Assembly (NCBI GenBank): GCA_965216845.1
Contig: OZ244200.1
Coordinates: forward strand, 868,001 to 932,000
From: Panacagrimonas sp965216845
GTDB lineage: Bacteria > Pseudomonadota > Gammaproteobacteria > Nevskiales > Nevskiaceae
Direction: 5' to 3'
Length of the DNA: 64,000 nucleotides
The position numbers and the translations under genes were made by a program. Each line of letters begins with the position of its first letter. Positions within the stretch are counted from its first letter, which is position 1. Below are positions 16,842 to 25,856 of this stretch, piece by piece. The notes under the pieces are model-generated. The model was not told the DNA's origin, did no database searches, and saw only the letters and a program-made list of their open reading frames with translations.

Positions 16842-18679
16842 GCCAGGCCATCAGCGCGGTCAACGACTTCGTCGTCAAGTTCGCCAACGTCAACGGCTCG
16901 GGTTCGGCTTCGGCCAACGAACTGTTCGCCAAGAGCATTCTGCGCATGGGCGTGCCGGTCAGTCCGCGCAATATTTTCCCGTCCAACATTCAAGGCCTTC
17001 CCACCTGGTATGAAGTGCGCGTCAGCGAAAAGGGCTGGCTGGGACGGCGCGGCGGCATCGATCTGATGGTGCAGCTCAACCCGCAAACCTGGGACGAGGA
17101 TCTGGCGGAGATCGAACCCGGCGGTTATCTGTTCTACGACAGCTCGCGGCCGATTCCGTCCAGCCGTTTTCGCAAGGATGTGACGGTCATTGGCGTTCCG
17201 CTGACGCAGATCTGTAACGCCGCCTACAGCGATGCGCGCCAGCGGCAGCTGTTCAAGAACATCATGTATGTGGGCGCGCTGGCGTCGCTGCTCGGTATCG
17301 AACTGGGGGTGATCGAGGAGCTGATCGGCGAGCAGTACGCCAGCAAGGAAAAACTGCTGGACGCCAACGTCAAGGCGCTGCACATGGGGCACGACTGGGC
17401 GCAAAACAATCATTCCGCCTTGCCCATTCACATCAAGCGCGCCAACCGGGTTGGCCAACAAATCTTCGTGGATGGCAATCACGCCGCTGCCCTGGGTTGC
17501 GTTTACGGCGGCGCCAGCGTCTGCGCCTGGTATCCCATCACGCCGTCCTCATCGCTGGCCGAGGCTTTCCAGAGCTACTGCCAGCAATACCGGGTCGATC
17601 CACAAACCAAGAAGCACCGCTTTGCAGTGGTGCAGGCAGAGGATGAAATTGCGTCGGTCGGCATGTGCATTGGCGCCGGATGGAACGGCGCGCGCGCCTT
17701 CACCGCCACCTCCGGACCGGGGATTTCGCTGATGACCGAGTTCATCGGCCTGGCCTATTTCGCGGAGATTCCGCTCACCATCGTCAACGTTCAACGCGGC
17801 GGACCGTCCACCGGCATGCCCACCCGCACCCAGCAGGCCGATGTACTGGCCTGCGCCTACGCCTCGCACGGCGACAGCAAGCATGTGTTGCTGTTTCCCG
17901 AAGATCCCGCCGAGTGCTTTGAATTCGCCGCCGCGTCCCTGGACCTGGCGGATCGGCTGCAAACGCCGGTGTTTCTGATGTCGGATCTGGACATCGGCAT
18001 GAATCAGCGCCTGAGCCAACCGCTGCGTTGGGATGAGAGCCGCCAGCTGGATCGCGGCAAGGTGATGACCGCCAGCGAGCTTGAAGCCGGCGTTGAGTTC
18101 GGTCGCTATCTGGACGTGGACGGCGACGGCATTCCCTACCGCACCTATCCGGGCACCCACCCGCGTCGCGGCAGTTATTTCACCCGTGGCACCACCCGCG
18201 ACGCCTTTGCGCGCTATTCGGAAAAAGGACCGGACTACGTTGCCAACATGCAGCGGCTGTTAAAGAAATTCGACACCGCCAAAAAGCTGGTGCCGCAACC
18301 CTTGCATCGCAGCGCACGCGGAAAAACCAATTTTGGGGTGATCTATTACGGCTCCACCAGCCCGGCGATGGACGAGGCGTTGTCGGCCCTGCAGGCGGAT
18401 GGTTATCTGCTCAACGCCCTGCGCGTGCGCGCGTTTCCGTTCACCGATGCGGTGCGCGATTTCGCGCGCGCGCACGAGCGGGTGTTCGTGGTGGAACAAA
18501 ACCGTGACGGCCAACTGCGGACGCTGATGTTGAAGGAGTTGGAGCTGGACGCCGCCCAGCTGATCAGCGTCTTGCACTACGACGGTACCCCCATCACCGC
18601 GCGCCTGATCGCAGATGAAATCCGTCATCAGATGCCCGTGCCGCGCAGCTTGACAATCACCAAGGAGCAGGCGGCATGA
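16838..18679 (+). CDS. korA: 2-oxoacid:ferredoxin oxidoreductase, fused gamma-alpha subunit
   Basis: A 613-residue fusion. The N-terminal gamma domain (about 1-190) begins NDFVVKFANVNGSGSASAN and contains FPSNIQGLPTWYEVRVS. The alpha (pyrimidine-binding) domain follows, with WYPITPSSSLAE and the MPTRTQQAD segment conserved in 2-oxoglutarate:ferredoxin oxidoreductases. Together with KorB it would convert a 2-oxoacid and CoA to acyl-CoA, CO2 and reduced ferredoxin, or run in reverse for carboxylation. The GTG start overlaps the preceding stop and its end overlaps korB by 4 bases. 2-oxoglutarate is the likeliest substrate by family, but pyruvate cannot be excluded. Confidence 0.88.
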   Translation: MSQAISAVNDFVVKFANVNGSGSASANELFAKSILRMGVPVSPRNIFPSNIQGLPTWYEVRVSEKGWLGRRGGIDLMVQLNPQTWDEDLAEIEPGGYLFYDSSRPIPSSRFRKDVTVIGVPLTQICNAAYSDARQRQLFKNIMYVGALASLLGIELGVIEELIGEQYASKEKLLDANVKALHMGHDWAQNNHSALPIHIKRANRVGQQIFVDGNHAAALGCVYGGASVCAWYPITPSSSLAEAFQSYCQQYRVDPQTKKHRFAVVQAEDEIASVGMCIGAGWNGARAFTATSGPGISLMTEFIGLAYFAEIPLTIVNVQRGGPSTGMPTRTQQADVLACAYASHGDSKHVLLFPEDPAECFEFAAASLDLADRLQTPVFLMSDLDIGMNQRLSQPLRWDESRQLDRGKVMTASELEAGVEFGRYLDVDGDGIPYRTYPGTHPRRGSYFTRGTTRDAFARYSEKGPDYVANMQRLLKKFDTAKKLVPQPLHRSARGKTNFGVIYYGSTSPAMDEALSALQADGYLLNALRVRAFPFTDAVRDFARAHERVFVVEQNRDGQLRTLMLKELELDAAQLISVLHYDGTPITARLIADEIRHQMPVPRSLTITKEQAA

Positions 18680-19731
18680 CTTATCTGGCCAAACCAGCCC
18701 TGCACCATCCCAGCCTGACGCGCAATGCCGTGGGTTATACGCGGCGCGACTACGAGGGCAAGGTTTCCACCCTGTGCGCCGGTTGTGGGCACGACTCCAT
18801 CTCCGCCGCCATTGTTCAGGCCTGCTGGGAGCTGGACATCGAGCCGCACCGCGTCGCCAAGCTGTCGGGGATCGGTTGCAGTTCAAAAACCCCGGATTAT
18901 TTCCTTGGCAACGCGCACGGCTTTAACACCGTGCACGGTCGCATGCCGTCGGTTCTGACCGGCGCCAATCTGGCCAATCGCGAGCTGTTGTATCTGGGCG
19001 TGTCCGGCGATGGTGACTCCGCCTCCATCGGCATCGGCCAGCTGGTGCACATCATCCGGCGGCGGGTGGCGATGGTCTACATCGTGGAGAACAACGGCGT
19101 TTACGGTCTCACCAAAGGGCAGTTTTCCGCCACCGCCGACCAAGGCTCCACCTCCAAGCGCGGCGCGGTGAACGAAGACGCAACGATTGATCTGGTCGGC
19201 TTGGCGCTACAACTCGGGGCGACTTACGTCGGCCGCGGATTCTCTGGCGACAAGGAGCAACTGGTGCCGCTGATCAAGGGCGCGATGCTGCATCGCGGCG
19301 CCGCGTTCGTGGACGTGATCAGCCCTTGCGTTGCGTTCAACAACCATGCCGGCAGCACCAAGAGTTATGACTTTGTGCGCGAACACAACGAAGCCGTCAA
19401 TCGGCTGGACGTGTTTCCCTGCCGTGCGCCCATGTCCGCCCAGATCGACGCCGGCGATGTGATGGCGCTCAAACAACAGGACGGCAGCCAGCTGCTGCTG
19501 CGCAAGCTGGCCGAAGATTACGACCCCACCGACCGCATCGGCGCGCTCAATCACGTGCTGGATCACGAAGCGCGCGGCGAACTGCCCACCGGCCTGCTGT
19601 TTGTTGACCCGCAAGCCGGCGACCTGCACAGCCACCTGAACACGGTGGATACGCCCTTCAACCGGCTCAGCGACGCAGAACTCTGCCCCGGCAACAGCGT
19701 GCTGGAAAACATCAATCAGTCTTTGCGTTGA
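18676..19731 (+). CDS. korB: 2-oxoacid:ferredoxin oxidoreductase, beta (TPP-binding) subunit
   Basis: A 351-residue thiamine-diphosphate-binding subunit. LCAGCGHDSISAAIV near residue 35 and SGIGCSS near residue 69 supply conserved cysteines. The TPP/Mg motif is GDGDSASIGIGQ followed by VENNGVYGLTKGQ. The start overlaps korA (ATGA), making a tightly coupled three-gene operon with the flavo-Fe-S protein. No separate delta (ferredoxin) subunit is present, and the ferredoxin domains of the 15000-16841 protein probably replace it. Confidence 0.9.
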   Translation: MTYLAKPALHHPSLTRNAVGYTRRDYEGKVSTLCAGCGHDSISAAIVQACWELDIEPHRVAKLSGIGCSSKTPDYFLGNAHGFNTVHGRMPSVLTGANLANRELLYLGVSGDGDSASIGIGQLVHIIRRRVAMVYIVENNGVYGLTKGQFSATADQGSTSKRGAVNEDATIDLVGLALQLGATYVGRGFSGDKEQLVPLIKGAMLHRGAAFVDVISPCVAFNNHAGSTKSYDFVREHNEAVNRLDVFPCRAPMSAQIDAGDVMALKQQDGSQLLLRKLAEDYDPTDRIGALNHVLDHEARGELPTGLLFVDPQAGDLHSHLNTVDTPFNRLSDAELCPGNSVLENINQSLR

Positions 19732-19816
19732 GCAGGCCGGGTTCGGCAGCACTCGACCGCGTCATGCTGGCGTGATAAACCCCTGCGTCGGACCACGCTT
19801 CTTCATCGGATAACAG

Positions 19817-20734
19817 ATGTCTGCGCGTCACCCCATTGTCGGCATCACCGGATCGTCCGGCGCGGGCACCAGCACCGCGGTCAAGGTGCTCAAATCCATG
19901 TTCGAGAAAATGCAGATCAACGCCACCCTGGTGGAGGGCGATGCATTTCATGCCTATGATCGTGAAGGCAGTCGTCAGGCGATTGAGCGCGCGCGCATTC
20001 GCGGGGAGAACTTCTCGCTGTTCGGGCCTGCGGGAAACCACCTGGATCGGCTGGAGAAACTGCTGGCGGATTATGGTCGCTGTGGCAGCGGCATGACGCG
20101 GCACTATTTGCATACCGAGGCCGAGGCCGCCGAACACAATCAGCTGATCGGCACCTTTACCCCTTGGGAGCCGCTGCCTGAAGCTACCGAGTTTCTGCTC
20201 TACGAAGGTCTGCACGGCGGCTATCAGGGCGACGATGCGGATATCGCCAGCCACATGGATTTATTGCTGGGGGTGACGCCGGTGATCAATCTGGAGTGGA
20301 TTCAGAAAATCCGCCGCGACACCGCCGAGCGTGGCCATCAGGCCACCGACGTGATGCGCACCATCCTGCGCCGGATGCCGGACTACGTGAACTACATCGT
20401 GCCGCAGTTTTCGCGCACCGACATCAACTTTCAACGCGTTCCGCTGGTGGACACCTCCAACCCTTTTGAAGTGCGCGAAATCCCGCCGCCGGAAGAAAGC
20501 CTGATCGTGATTCACATCAACGAAAACGGGCGCCTCAGCAAGGACTTGCTGCCGCGCGTCCAACAAGTGCCCAACGCCTTGCGCTCCAACCCACAGACGC
20601 TGATCGTGCCCGGCCCACAGATGGCGCAAGCCATGGAGGTCATTCTTGGCCCGAGCATTCGCGCGCTCGCGCAACGGCGGCAAGACGCCACCAGGACTGC
20701 GCCCGGTGACGCCCCCAATCAAGGAACAAACTGA
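19817..20734 (+). CDS. prkB: Phosphoribulokinase, class I
   Basis: A 305-residue P-loop kinase that phosphorylates ribulose 5-phosphate. The Walker A motif is GITGSSGAGTST (residues 9-20), followed by VEGDAFHAYDREGSR, the conserved RGENFSLFGPAGNHLDRLE region and YEGLHGG. Length and sequence fit proteobacterial class I PRK, including the non-photosynthetic PrkB homologues, so Calvin-cycle function cannot be concluded without a RuBisCO gene; none is in this window. The stop codon overlaps the next gene's ATG by one base (TGATG). It lies 86 bases after korB. Confidence 0.88.
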   Translation: MSARHPIVGITGSSGAGTSTAVKVLKSMFEKMQINATLVEGDAFHAYDREGSRQAIERARIRGENFSLFGPAGNHLDRLEKLLADYGRCGSGMTRHYLHTEAEAAEHNQLIGTFTPWEPLPEATEFLLYEGLHGGYQGDDADIASHMDLLLGVTPVINLEWIQKIRRDTAERGHQATDVMRTILRRMPDYVNYIVPQFSRTDINFQRVPLVDTSNPFEVREIPPPEESLIVIHINENGRLSKDLLPRVQQVPNALRSNPQTLIVPGPQMAQAMEVILGPSIRALAQRRQDATRTAPGDAPNQGTN

Positions 20735-21765
20735 TGCAAATGCGAGAACTTGGCCGTACCGGCGTCAAACTCAGCCACATCTGCCTGGGCACCATGACCT
20801 GGGGCGAGCAGAATACCCAAAGCCAGGCCCACGAACAGATGGACTACGCGGTGGCAGAAGGCGTCAACTGTTTTGACACCGCCGAGATGTATCCGGTGCC
20901 GCCCAAGGCCGAAACCTATGGGCGCACGGAAGAACTCATCGGCAGCTGGTTTCAAAAAACCGGCAAGCGCAATGATGTTTTTCTGGCCACCAAGGTGCTG
21001 GGGCCGATGGCCACCAACTACGTGCGCAACGGCACGCGACTGGATCGGCAACAAATCCTGGACGCCTGCGAAGCCAGCCTGAAACGGCTGCAAACCGACG
21101 TCATCGACCTGTACCAGGTGCATTGGCCACAACGGCCGGTGAACAACTTCGGCCGGCTGGCCTATGAAGCCCGCCAAGCGCAGGGACCGGACATCGAAGA
21201 AACCCTCGGCGCGCTGGATGCGCTGGTGCAGCAGGGCAAGGTGCGTTATATCGGCGTGTCCAATGAAACCGCCTGGGGGTTGCACGAATATCTGCGACTG
21301 TCGGGCGAAAAAAACCTGGCGCGCATCGTTTCCATCCAGAACCCATACAGTCTGCTCAACCGCAGCTTTGAGGTAAACCTGTCCGAGTTTTCACATCGTG
21401 AGGACATCGGCCTGCTGGCTTATTCGCCACTGGCCTTCGGCGTGTTGTCCGGAAAATATCTGGATGGCGCCATGCCGGAAAACAGCCGGCTGCAATTGTT
21501 CAAACGCTTCTCGCGTTACACCAGCCCGCAAGGAACCGCCGCCGCCAGGGCCTACGTGGAACTGGCGCGGGCCCATGATCTGGACCCGGCGCAAATGGCC
21601 CTGGCCTTCGTCAACTCGCGCCCCTTTGTCACCGCCAACATCATCGGCGCCACCACCATGGCGCAGCTGCGCAGCAATATCGGCTCCGCGCAGATCGAGT
21701 TATCGGACGCGCTTTGCAAGTCGATTGAGGAAGTCCACCGCCAGCACACTTATCCCTGCCCCTGA
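20734..21765 (+). CDS. tas: Aldo/keto reductase, Tas (YgdS) type
   Basis: A 343-residue NADPH-dependent aldo/keto reductase with close similarity in layout to E. coli Tas: GLGTMTWGEQN-like start, FDTAEMYPVPP, LYQVHWPQRPVNNFG and YIGVSNETAWG. The catalytic tetrad is visible as Asp48, Tyr53, Lys87 and His130. The physiological substrate of Tas proteins is not known. It is translationally coupled to phosphoribulokinase by a one-base overlap. That overlap suggests co-transcription but not necessarily a shared pathway. Confidence 0.9.
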   Translation: MQMRELGRTGVKLSHICLGTMTWGEQNTQSQAHEQMDYAVAEGVNCFDTAEMYPVPPKAETYGRTEELIGSWFQKTGKRNDVFLATKVLGPMATNYVRNGTRLDRQQILDACEASLKRLQTDVIDLYQVHWPQRPVNNFGRLAYEARQAQGPDIEETLGALDALVQQGKVRYIGVSNETAWGLHEYLRLSGEKNLARIVSIQNPYSLLNRSFEVNLSEFSHREDIGLLAYSPLAFGVLSGKYLDGAMPENSRLQLFKRFSRYTSPQGTAAARAYVELARAHDLDPAQMALAFVNSRPFVTANIIGATTMAQLRSNIGSAQIELSDALCKSIEEVHRQHTYPCP

Positions 21766-21887
21766 GGCCATGCGACGAGCGGTGATCCCACCTGACGGAA
21801 GGTCTTGAATCGCGTTTGAAAGCGGCGTAGAAATGAAGTCGCCGGTGCGAATCCCCGTTTCAATGGCGCCGGTCGCGGAGGTGGACG

Positions 21888-22193
21888 ATGGCGCAATGGT
21901 TACGCGATGCCTCGGTCGGTGAATGGTTTGTCGCCGGTGGAGAGCCGTTCGAGATCGTCGGCATCGACGTCGATAGCGAAGTGGTGCTGATTCAGCACTT
22001 TGACGGCGCGCTGGAAGAAGTGGAGTTCGACAGTTGGCTGGAGTTGAATGCGCGGCAGTGCGCGCCGCCGGAAGACTATTCGGGCGCGCTGGATGTGCCG
22101 CGCGAAGATTACGGGCTGGACCTGGATTTGCCCAACGACGGCTACGATCTGGACATGATCGAACTCGGCAACCTGCGCACTGGCGATTATTGA
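21888..22193 (+). CDS. Small acidic conserved protein (DUF6763-like)
   Basis: A 101-residue, strongly acidic protein. The first half looks like a small beta domain (GEWFVAGGEPFEIVGIDVDSEVVLIQHFDGALEEVEFDSWLEL). The tail is Asp/Tyr/Leu-rich with repeated short motifs (DVPREDYGLDLDLPNDGYDLDMIEL). It resembles the gammaproteobacterial DUF6763 family in length and in the QHFDGxxEE(V/I)xxDxW pattern; that match is from memory and not certain. GGAGG at 21876-21880 supports the start. A terminator follows at 22202. No function is known. Confidence 0.7.
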   Translation: MAQWLRDASVGEWFVAGGEPFEIVGIDVDSEVVLIQHFDGALEEVEFDSWLELNARQCAPPEDYSGALDVPREDYGLDLDLPNDGYDLDMIELGNLRTGDY

Positions 22194-22201
22194 ACCTGTT
22201 G

Positions 22202-22231
22202 CCGGTGCGGTGAAACCGCCAGCCGGTTTTT
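22202..22231 (+). terminator. Rho-independent terminator after the small acidic protein gene
   Basis: A hairpin (outer CCGG/CCGG, inner GCGGT-GAA-ACCGC) is followed directly by five T residues. It lies 9 bases after the stop and between converging genes. Confidence 0.5.
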
Positions 22232-22253
22232 GCGGCTGACCGGGCGCGATTGT

Positions 22254-23618
22254 TCAGGCAACGGCACACGCGCTACGTCGCTGGATCTGGCGGCTCAACC
22301 AGCCGATCAGCAACAGCGCCGGAATGCCCAGGACCGAGGTATAGATGAAGAACCCAGGCCATCCCAGGGCTTCCGACACATAACCCGAGGCACCGCCAAG
22401 CAGCTTGCCCGGCAAGGTGAACAGGGATGAGAACAAGGCGTATTGGGTGGCGGTGTAAGCGGTATTGGTAAGACTGGACAGAAAGGCGATGAATGCCGAG
22501 CCGGCAAATCCGGCCGCCAGGTTGTCACCGCTAATCACCAGCGCCAGGCCGATGATTTCCGGCTCGCCATACCAGGCCAGACCCGCAAAACCCAGATTGG
22601 ACAGAATCACCAGGACACCACCGACGATCAGCGAGCGCGGCGCACCCCAGGCGGCAACCGCCAAGCCGCCGAGGAAGGCGCCGGCGATGGACAGCAACAC
22701 GCCGTAAAACTTGGCAATGGCCGCCACCTCTTTGAGGCTGTAACCCAAATCCAGATAAAAGGGGTTGGCCATCGAACCCATGGTGATGTCGGTCAGCCGG
22801 AACAGGCCCACGAACAGCAAGATGGTGACCGCCAGCCGCACGCCATTTCTCTGAAAGAAATCCAGAAACGGACACACCACCGCGCCCACGAACCAGGCGC
22901 CGGCATCCTGCAAAGATTTTGGCAAATGCTGGTTGCGTGCAATCCAGGCCTGCGCACGTTGTTCAATGGGCGCCGACGACCGGCTTGACGATGCGTCCGG
23001 CTCGGCAATCAGCAATGTCGTGGCAATGCCAACCAGCGCCAGGCCCGCCATACAAAAATACGCCGCCTGCCACCCGTATTCGGCGGCCAGAAACAGGCAG
23101 CCGGCGCCGGCAACGATCAGGGCGATGCGATAGCCCAGCTGGTATGCCGCCGCCATCGCGCCCTGCTTCTCGGCTTCCACGGCCTCAATGCGCCAGGCGT
23201 CGATGGCAATGTCTTGGGTGGCTGACGAAAACGCCACCAGCAAGGCGCACAATACCAACCCGCGCAAGCCGTGGCCCGGGTCCTGCAAGGCCAGGCCGGC
23301 CAGGCCGGCGGCAAGGCCGACCTGGGCGATGAGCATCCATGAACGACGGCGGCCCAGCCATTGGAACAGCAGGGGGATGGGCAGCCGGTCCACCACCGGC
23401 GCCCAGAACACCTTGACCGAATAGGTGATGCCGACCCAGGACAGCAGGCCGATGGTGCCGCGCTCGATCTGCGCCTGCGCCAACCAGGCGGACAGGGTGG
23501 AGAACACCAGCAGAAACGGCAAGCCAGCGGAGAAGCCCAGAAACAACATCGCCGCCACCCGTGGGTGGCGATAGATCTTGGCCGCTTCGATCCAGCGGAC
23601 CAGGGGCGCCGAACTCAC
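22254..23618 (-). CDS. ampG: AmpG-type muropeptide permease (MFS)
   Basis: A 454-residue major-facilitator protein with about 12-14 hydrophobic segments. The AmpG hallmark sequence is seen at the start: YRHPRVAAMLFLGFSAGLPF, then STLSAWL and GITYSVKVFWAPVVDR. AmpG imports anhydromuropeptides from peptidoglycan turnover for recycling. The frame is open far upstream, but GTG 23618 overlaps the xthA stop (GTGA), giving a coupled two-gene operon and the family length. The C-terminus LSRQIQRRSACAVA is short and hydrophilic. Confidence 0.85.
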   Translation of the reverse strand: MSSAPLVRWIEAAKIYRHPRVAAMLFLGFSAGLPFLLVFSTLSAWLAQAQIERGTIGLLSWVGITYSVKVFWAPVVDRLPIPLLFQWLGRRRSWMLIAQVGLAAGLAGLALQDPGHGLRGLVLCALLVAFSSATQDIAIDAWRIEAVEAEKQGAMAAAYQLGYRIALIVAGAGCLFLAAEYGWQAAYFCMAGLALVGIATTLLIAEPDASSSRSSAPIEQRAQAWIARNQHLPKSLQDAGAWFVGAVVCPFLDFFQRNGVRLAVTILLFVGLFRLTDITMGSMANPFYLDLGYSLKEVAAIAKFYGVLLSIAGAFLGGLAVAAWGAPRSLIVGGVLVILSNLGFAGLAWYGEPEIIGLALVISGDNLAAGFAGSAFIAFLSSLTNTAYTATQYALFSSLFTLPGKLLGGASGYVSEALGWPGFFIYTSVLGIPALLLIGWLSRQIQRRSACAVA

Positions 23619-24388
23619 GCCTGGTAATCCACGATCAGCGGCGCGTGATCGGAAAAGCGTTGGTCCTTGTAGACGTGGGCGGATTTGATCCTGCCCGCCA
23701 GCGATGGCGTCACCAGCTGATAATCCAGCCGCCATCCCACATTGTTCGCCCAGGCATTGCCGCGGTTGGACCACCAGGTGTAAAGCTCACCTTCGGCTTC
23801 GGGCGCCAGATGGCGGTGTGCATCCACCCAGCCTTGTTGATGTACCTGGGCGATCCATTCGCGTTCATGCGGCAGAAAGCCGGAGTTCTTCTGGTTGGAT
23901 TTCCAGTTTTTCAGATCTTTCTGTGTTGGCGCGATATTCCAATCCGCGCAAAGCACGTAGTCGCGGCCGCTGGCCAGCCATTGGCTCAAGCGCGGCTGGA
24001 AGAATTCCAGAAAGCGATCCTTGGACGCCTGCCGTTGCGGCCCGGAGGAACCCGAGGGCAGATACAGGGAGACCACCGACAGCCGGCCCCAGCGAAACTC
24101 CAGATAGCGCCCCTCGTCGTCAAACTCGGCCACGCCCAGCTTGTCCAGCACCTCGTCGGGTTCGCGCTTGGCGTAGATGCCAACGCCCGCATAGCCTTTC
24201 TTCAACGCGCTATTGAATCGCGGCGTCCAGTTGCGCGGGAAAAACTCCGCCTTGCCCTCCAGGTCCGGTGGTTGCGCTTTGAGCTCCTGCAAGCACAACA
24301 CGTCCGCCCGTTGTTGGGGCAGCCAGTCGAACAGTCCTTTCCTGGCGGCGGCGCGAACGCCGTTGCAGTTCAGAGTGATGATGCGCAT
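23615..24388 (-). CDS. xthA: Exodeoxyribonuclease III (Xth/Crc family, catalytically intact)
   Basis: A 257-residue Mg-dependent AP endonuclease/3' exonuclease of the EEP superfamily. Catalytic residues are present: Asn7 (TLNCNG), Glu in LQELK, the Asp-x-Asn pair in CADWNIA, and the final SDH in FSDHAPLIVDY. Position next to pyrE is where Pseudomonas carries the related Crc protein, but Crc has lost these residues and this protein has not. It is divergent from pyrE across a 75-base promoter region and is co-transcribed with ampG. Confidence 0.9.
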   Translation of the reverse strand: MRIITLNCNGVRAAARKGLFDWLPQQRADVLCLQELKAQPPDLEGKAEFFPRNWTPRFNSALKKGYAGVGIYAKREPDEVLDKLGVAEFDDEGRYLEFRWGRLSVVSLYLPSGSSGPQRQASKDRFLEFFQPRLSQWLASGRDYVLCADWNIAPTQKDLKNWKSNQKNSGFLPHEREWIAQVHQQGWVDAHRHLAPEAEGELYTWWSNRGNAWANNVGWRLDYQLVTPSLAGRIKSAHVYKDQRFSDHAPLIVDYQA

Positions 24389-24463
24389 TGAGTCGATTCA
24401 GAAGATGATCAGCGATTTACAGGGGATAATGCGACAAACCGAATATTCTGACCGAGCAGTCCA

Positions 24464-25120
24464 TTGTTGAGCAGCCATCAACGCGCCTTCTTGAGCCTGG
24501 CGATCGAACACAAAGTCCTGCGCTTTGGCGATTTCACCCTCAAGTCCGGCCGTCAAAGCCCCTATTTTTTCAATCTGGGCAACATCGCCACCGGTGCCGG
24601 CTTGCGGCAACTGGCCAGCGCTTATGCGCAAGCCCTGGTTGAAAACGAAGGTGAGTTTGACGCGCTATTCGGGCCGGCGTACAAAGGCATTCCCCTGGTC
24701 GCAGCGGTCGCAACCGCCTTGGCGGAGCAAGGCCATGATTACCCTTTTGCCTATAACCGCAAAGAAGCCAAAGACCATGGCGAAGGCGGACGCATGGTGG
24801 GCGCGGATTTGGCGGGCAAGCGCGTGGCGCTGATTGACGACGTGTTCACCGCCGGCACCGCCATCCGTGATTCGGTCGGATTGCTGAAGTCGGTTGGCGC
24901 CCGACCAAAATTGGCAATAACTGCCCTGGATCGTCAGGAGCGAACCCCATCTGGTACCCTCACCGCAGAGGAAATATCAAAGGAATTAGACGTTTGCCTG
25001 ATTTCACTGGTTTCGGTACAGGACTTGCTCTGTTACCTGGATGAGCAAGCTGATCGTGCCAGTACCGCCGCCGCCATTCGCCAATACCTCGAGCAGGTCG
25101 GTGGCGCGAATCCGTCATAG
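24464..25120 (+). CDS. pyrE: Orotate phosphoribosyltransferase
   Basis: A 218-residue enzyme converting orotate and PRPP to OMP in pyrimidine synthesis. The LKSGRQSPYFFN segment, AYKGIPL loop, catalytic FNRKEAKDHGEGG-like loop (here YNRKEAKDHGEGG) and PRPP-binding VALIDDVFTAGTA are all conserved. No ATG is available; TTG 24464 or TTG 24467 gives the normal N-terminus compared with E. coli PyrE. The use of TTG suggests weak or regulated initiation. The 3' end overlaps the following gene. Confidence 0.92.
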   Translation: MLSSHQRAFLSLAIEHKVLRFGDFTLKSGRQSPYFFNLGNIATGAGLRQLASAYAQALVENEGEFDALFGPAYKGIPLVAAVATALAEQGHDYPFAYNRKEAKDHGEGGRMVGADLAGKRVALIDDVFTAGTAIRDSVGLLKSVGARPKLAITALDRQERTPSGTLTAEEISKELDVCLISLVSVQDLLCYLDEQADRASTAAAIRQYLEQVGGANPS

Positions 25121-25811
25121 GCCGGTTATTGTCGCGCTGGCGGTTTTCTGTCTGGCGTTCTCCACGCTGTCGTTCGGACAAGCGGCGGGCAAGCCCATTT
25201 ATTGCTGGAGCAACGAGCACGGCGCCACCACCTGCGGTGACGCCGTTCCGCCCCGCGCGGCACGCAAGGAACGGCGTGTCATCGATGCGCAGGGCCGGGA
25301 AATCCAGCGGCTGCAACGGCAGGCCACCGCCGAAGAAGTGCGCGCCGAGCAGGAACGCGCTGCTGCGCAAGCGCGCCGACGCGAACTGGCGCAAGAACAA
25401 GAGCGCTACGATCAATACCTGAAGCAGACCTACGCCAGCCTGGATGAAGTGCTGCAAACGCGCGATGACCGTTTGCGCATCCTGGACAACCGATTGCGCC
25501 TGACCGAGGGCGCGCTGGAAGACGTTGCCGCCACTCTGAGCAAGTTGCGCGGCCAACTCGCCGAGGGAGAAAGCCAATCACCGGCGCAAACGCGCCATCG
25601 GATTCAACAGTTCGAACAGGCGCTGAGCGCCAACGCCGGCGCGGTGGCCACCATCGGCGTTGAACGCGAAAAGATCTGCGCCCAGTTCAAGCGCGAGGTG
25701 CGGCGTTATCGGAGTCTGTTCGGACTGCCGGCGAACGGCGAGGAAAACTGCCCTTCGCGCGCGTTGCTGCAAGCTGCGGAGAACGACTTCCAGGCCGGCT
25801 TGAATCCGTAG
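25101..25811 (+). CDS. Exported DUF4124-type coiled-coil protein
   Basis: A protein of about 236 residues. A signal peptide (VARIRHRPVIVALAVFCLAFSTLSFGQ) leads to a short DUF4124 domain (IYCWSNEHGATTCGDAVPP). A long Gln/Glu/Arg-rich coiled coil follows (about 60-180), then a C-terminal segment with two Cys. GTG 25101 lies inside the end of pyrE and produces a clean signal peptide. An ATG at 25041 in the same frame would add a Pro-rich non-signal leader. Homologues commonly sit between pyrE and argB in Gammaproteobacteria, but their function is unknown. Confidence 0.75.
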   Translation: MARIRHRPVIVALAVFCLAFSTLSFGQAAGKPIYCWSNEHGATTCGDAVPPRAARKERRVIDAQGREIQRLQRQATAEEVRAEQERAAAQARRRELAQEQERYDQYLKQTYASLDEVLQTRDDRLRILDNRLRLTEGALEDVAATLSKLRGQLAEGESQSPAQTRHRIQQFEQALSANAGAVATIGVEREKICAQFKREVRRYRSLFGLPANGEENCPSRALLQAAENDFQAGLNP

Positions 25812-25856
25812 GACTGCGTGGAGACGCTTGATCCCCTGGTCTCTGTTCCTTGATCC

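Noticed and set aside
19817..20734. Phosphoribulokinase taken as proof of autotrophy
   Set aside because: PrkB homologues occur in non-autotrophs such as E. coli, and no RuBisCO gene is in the window.
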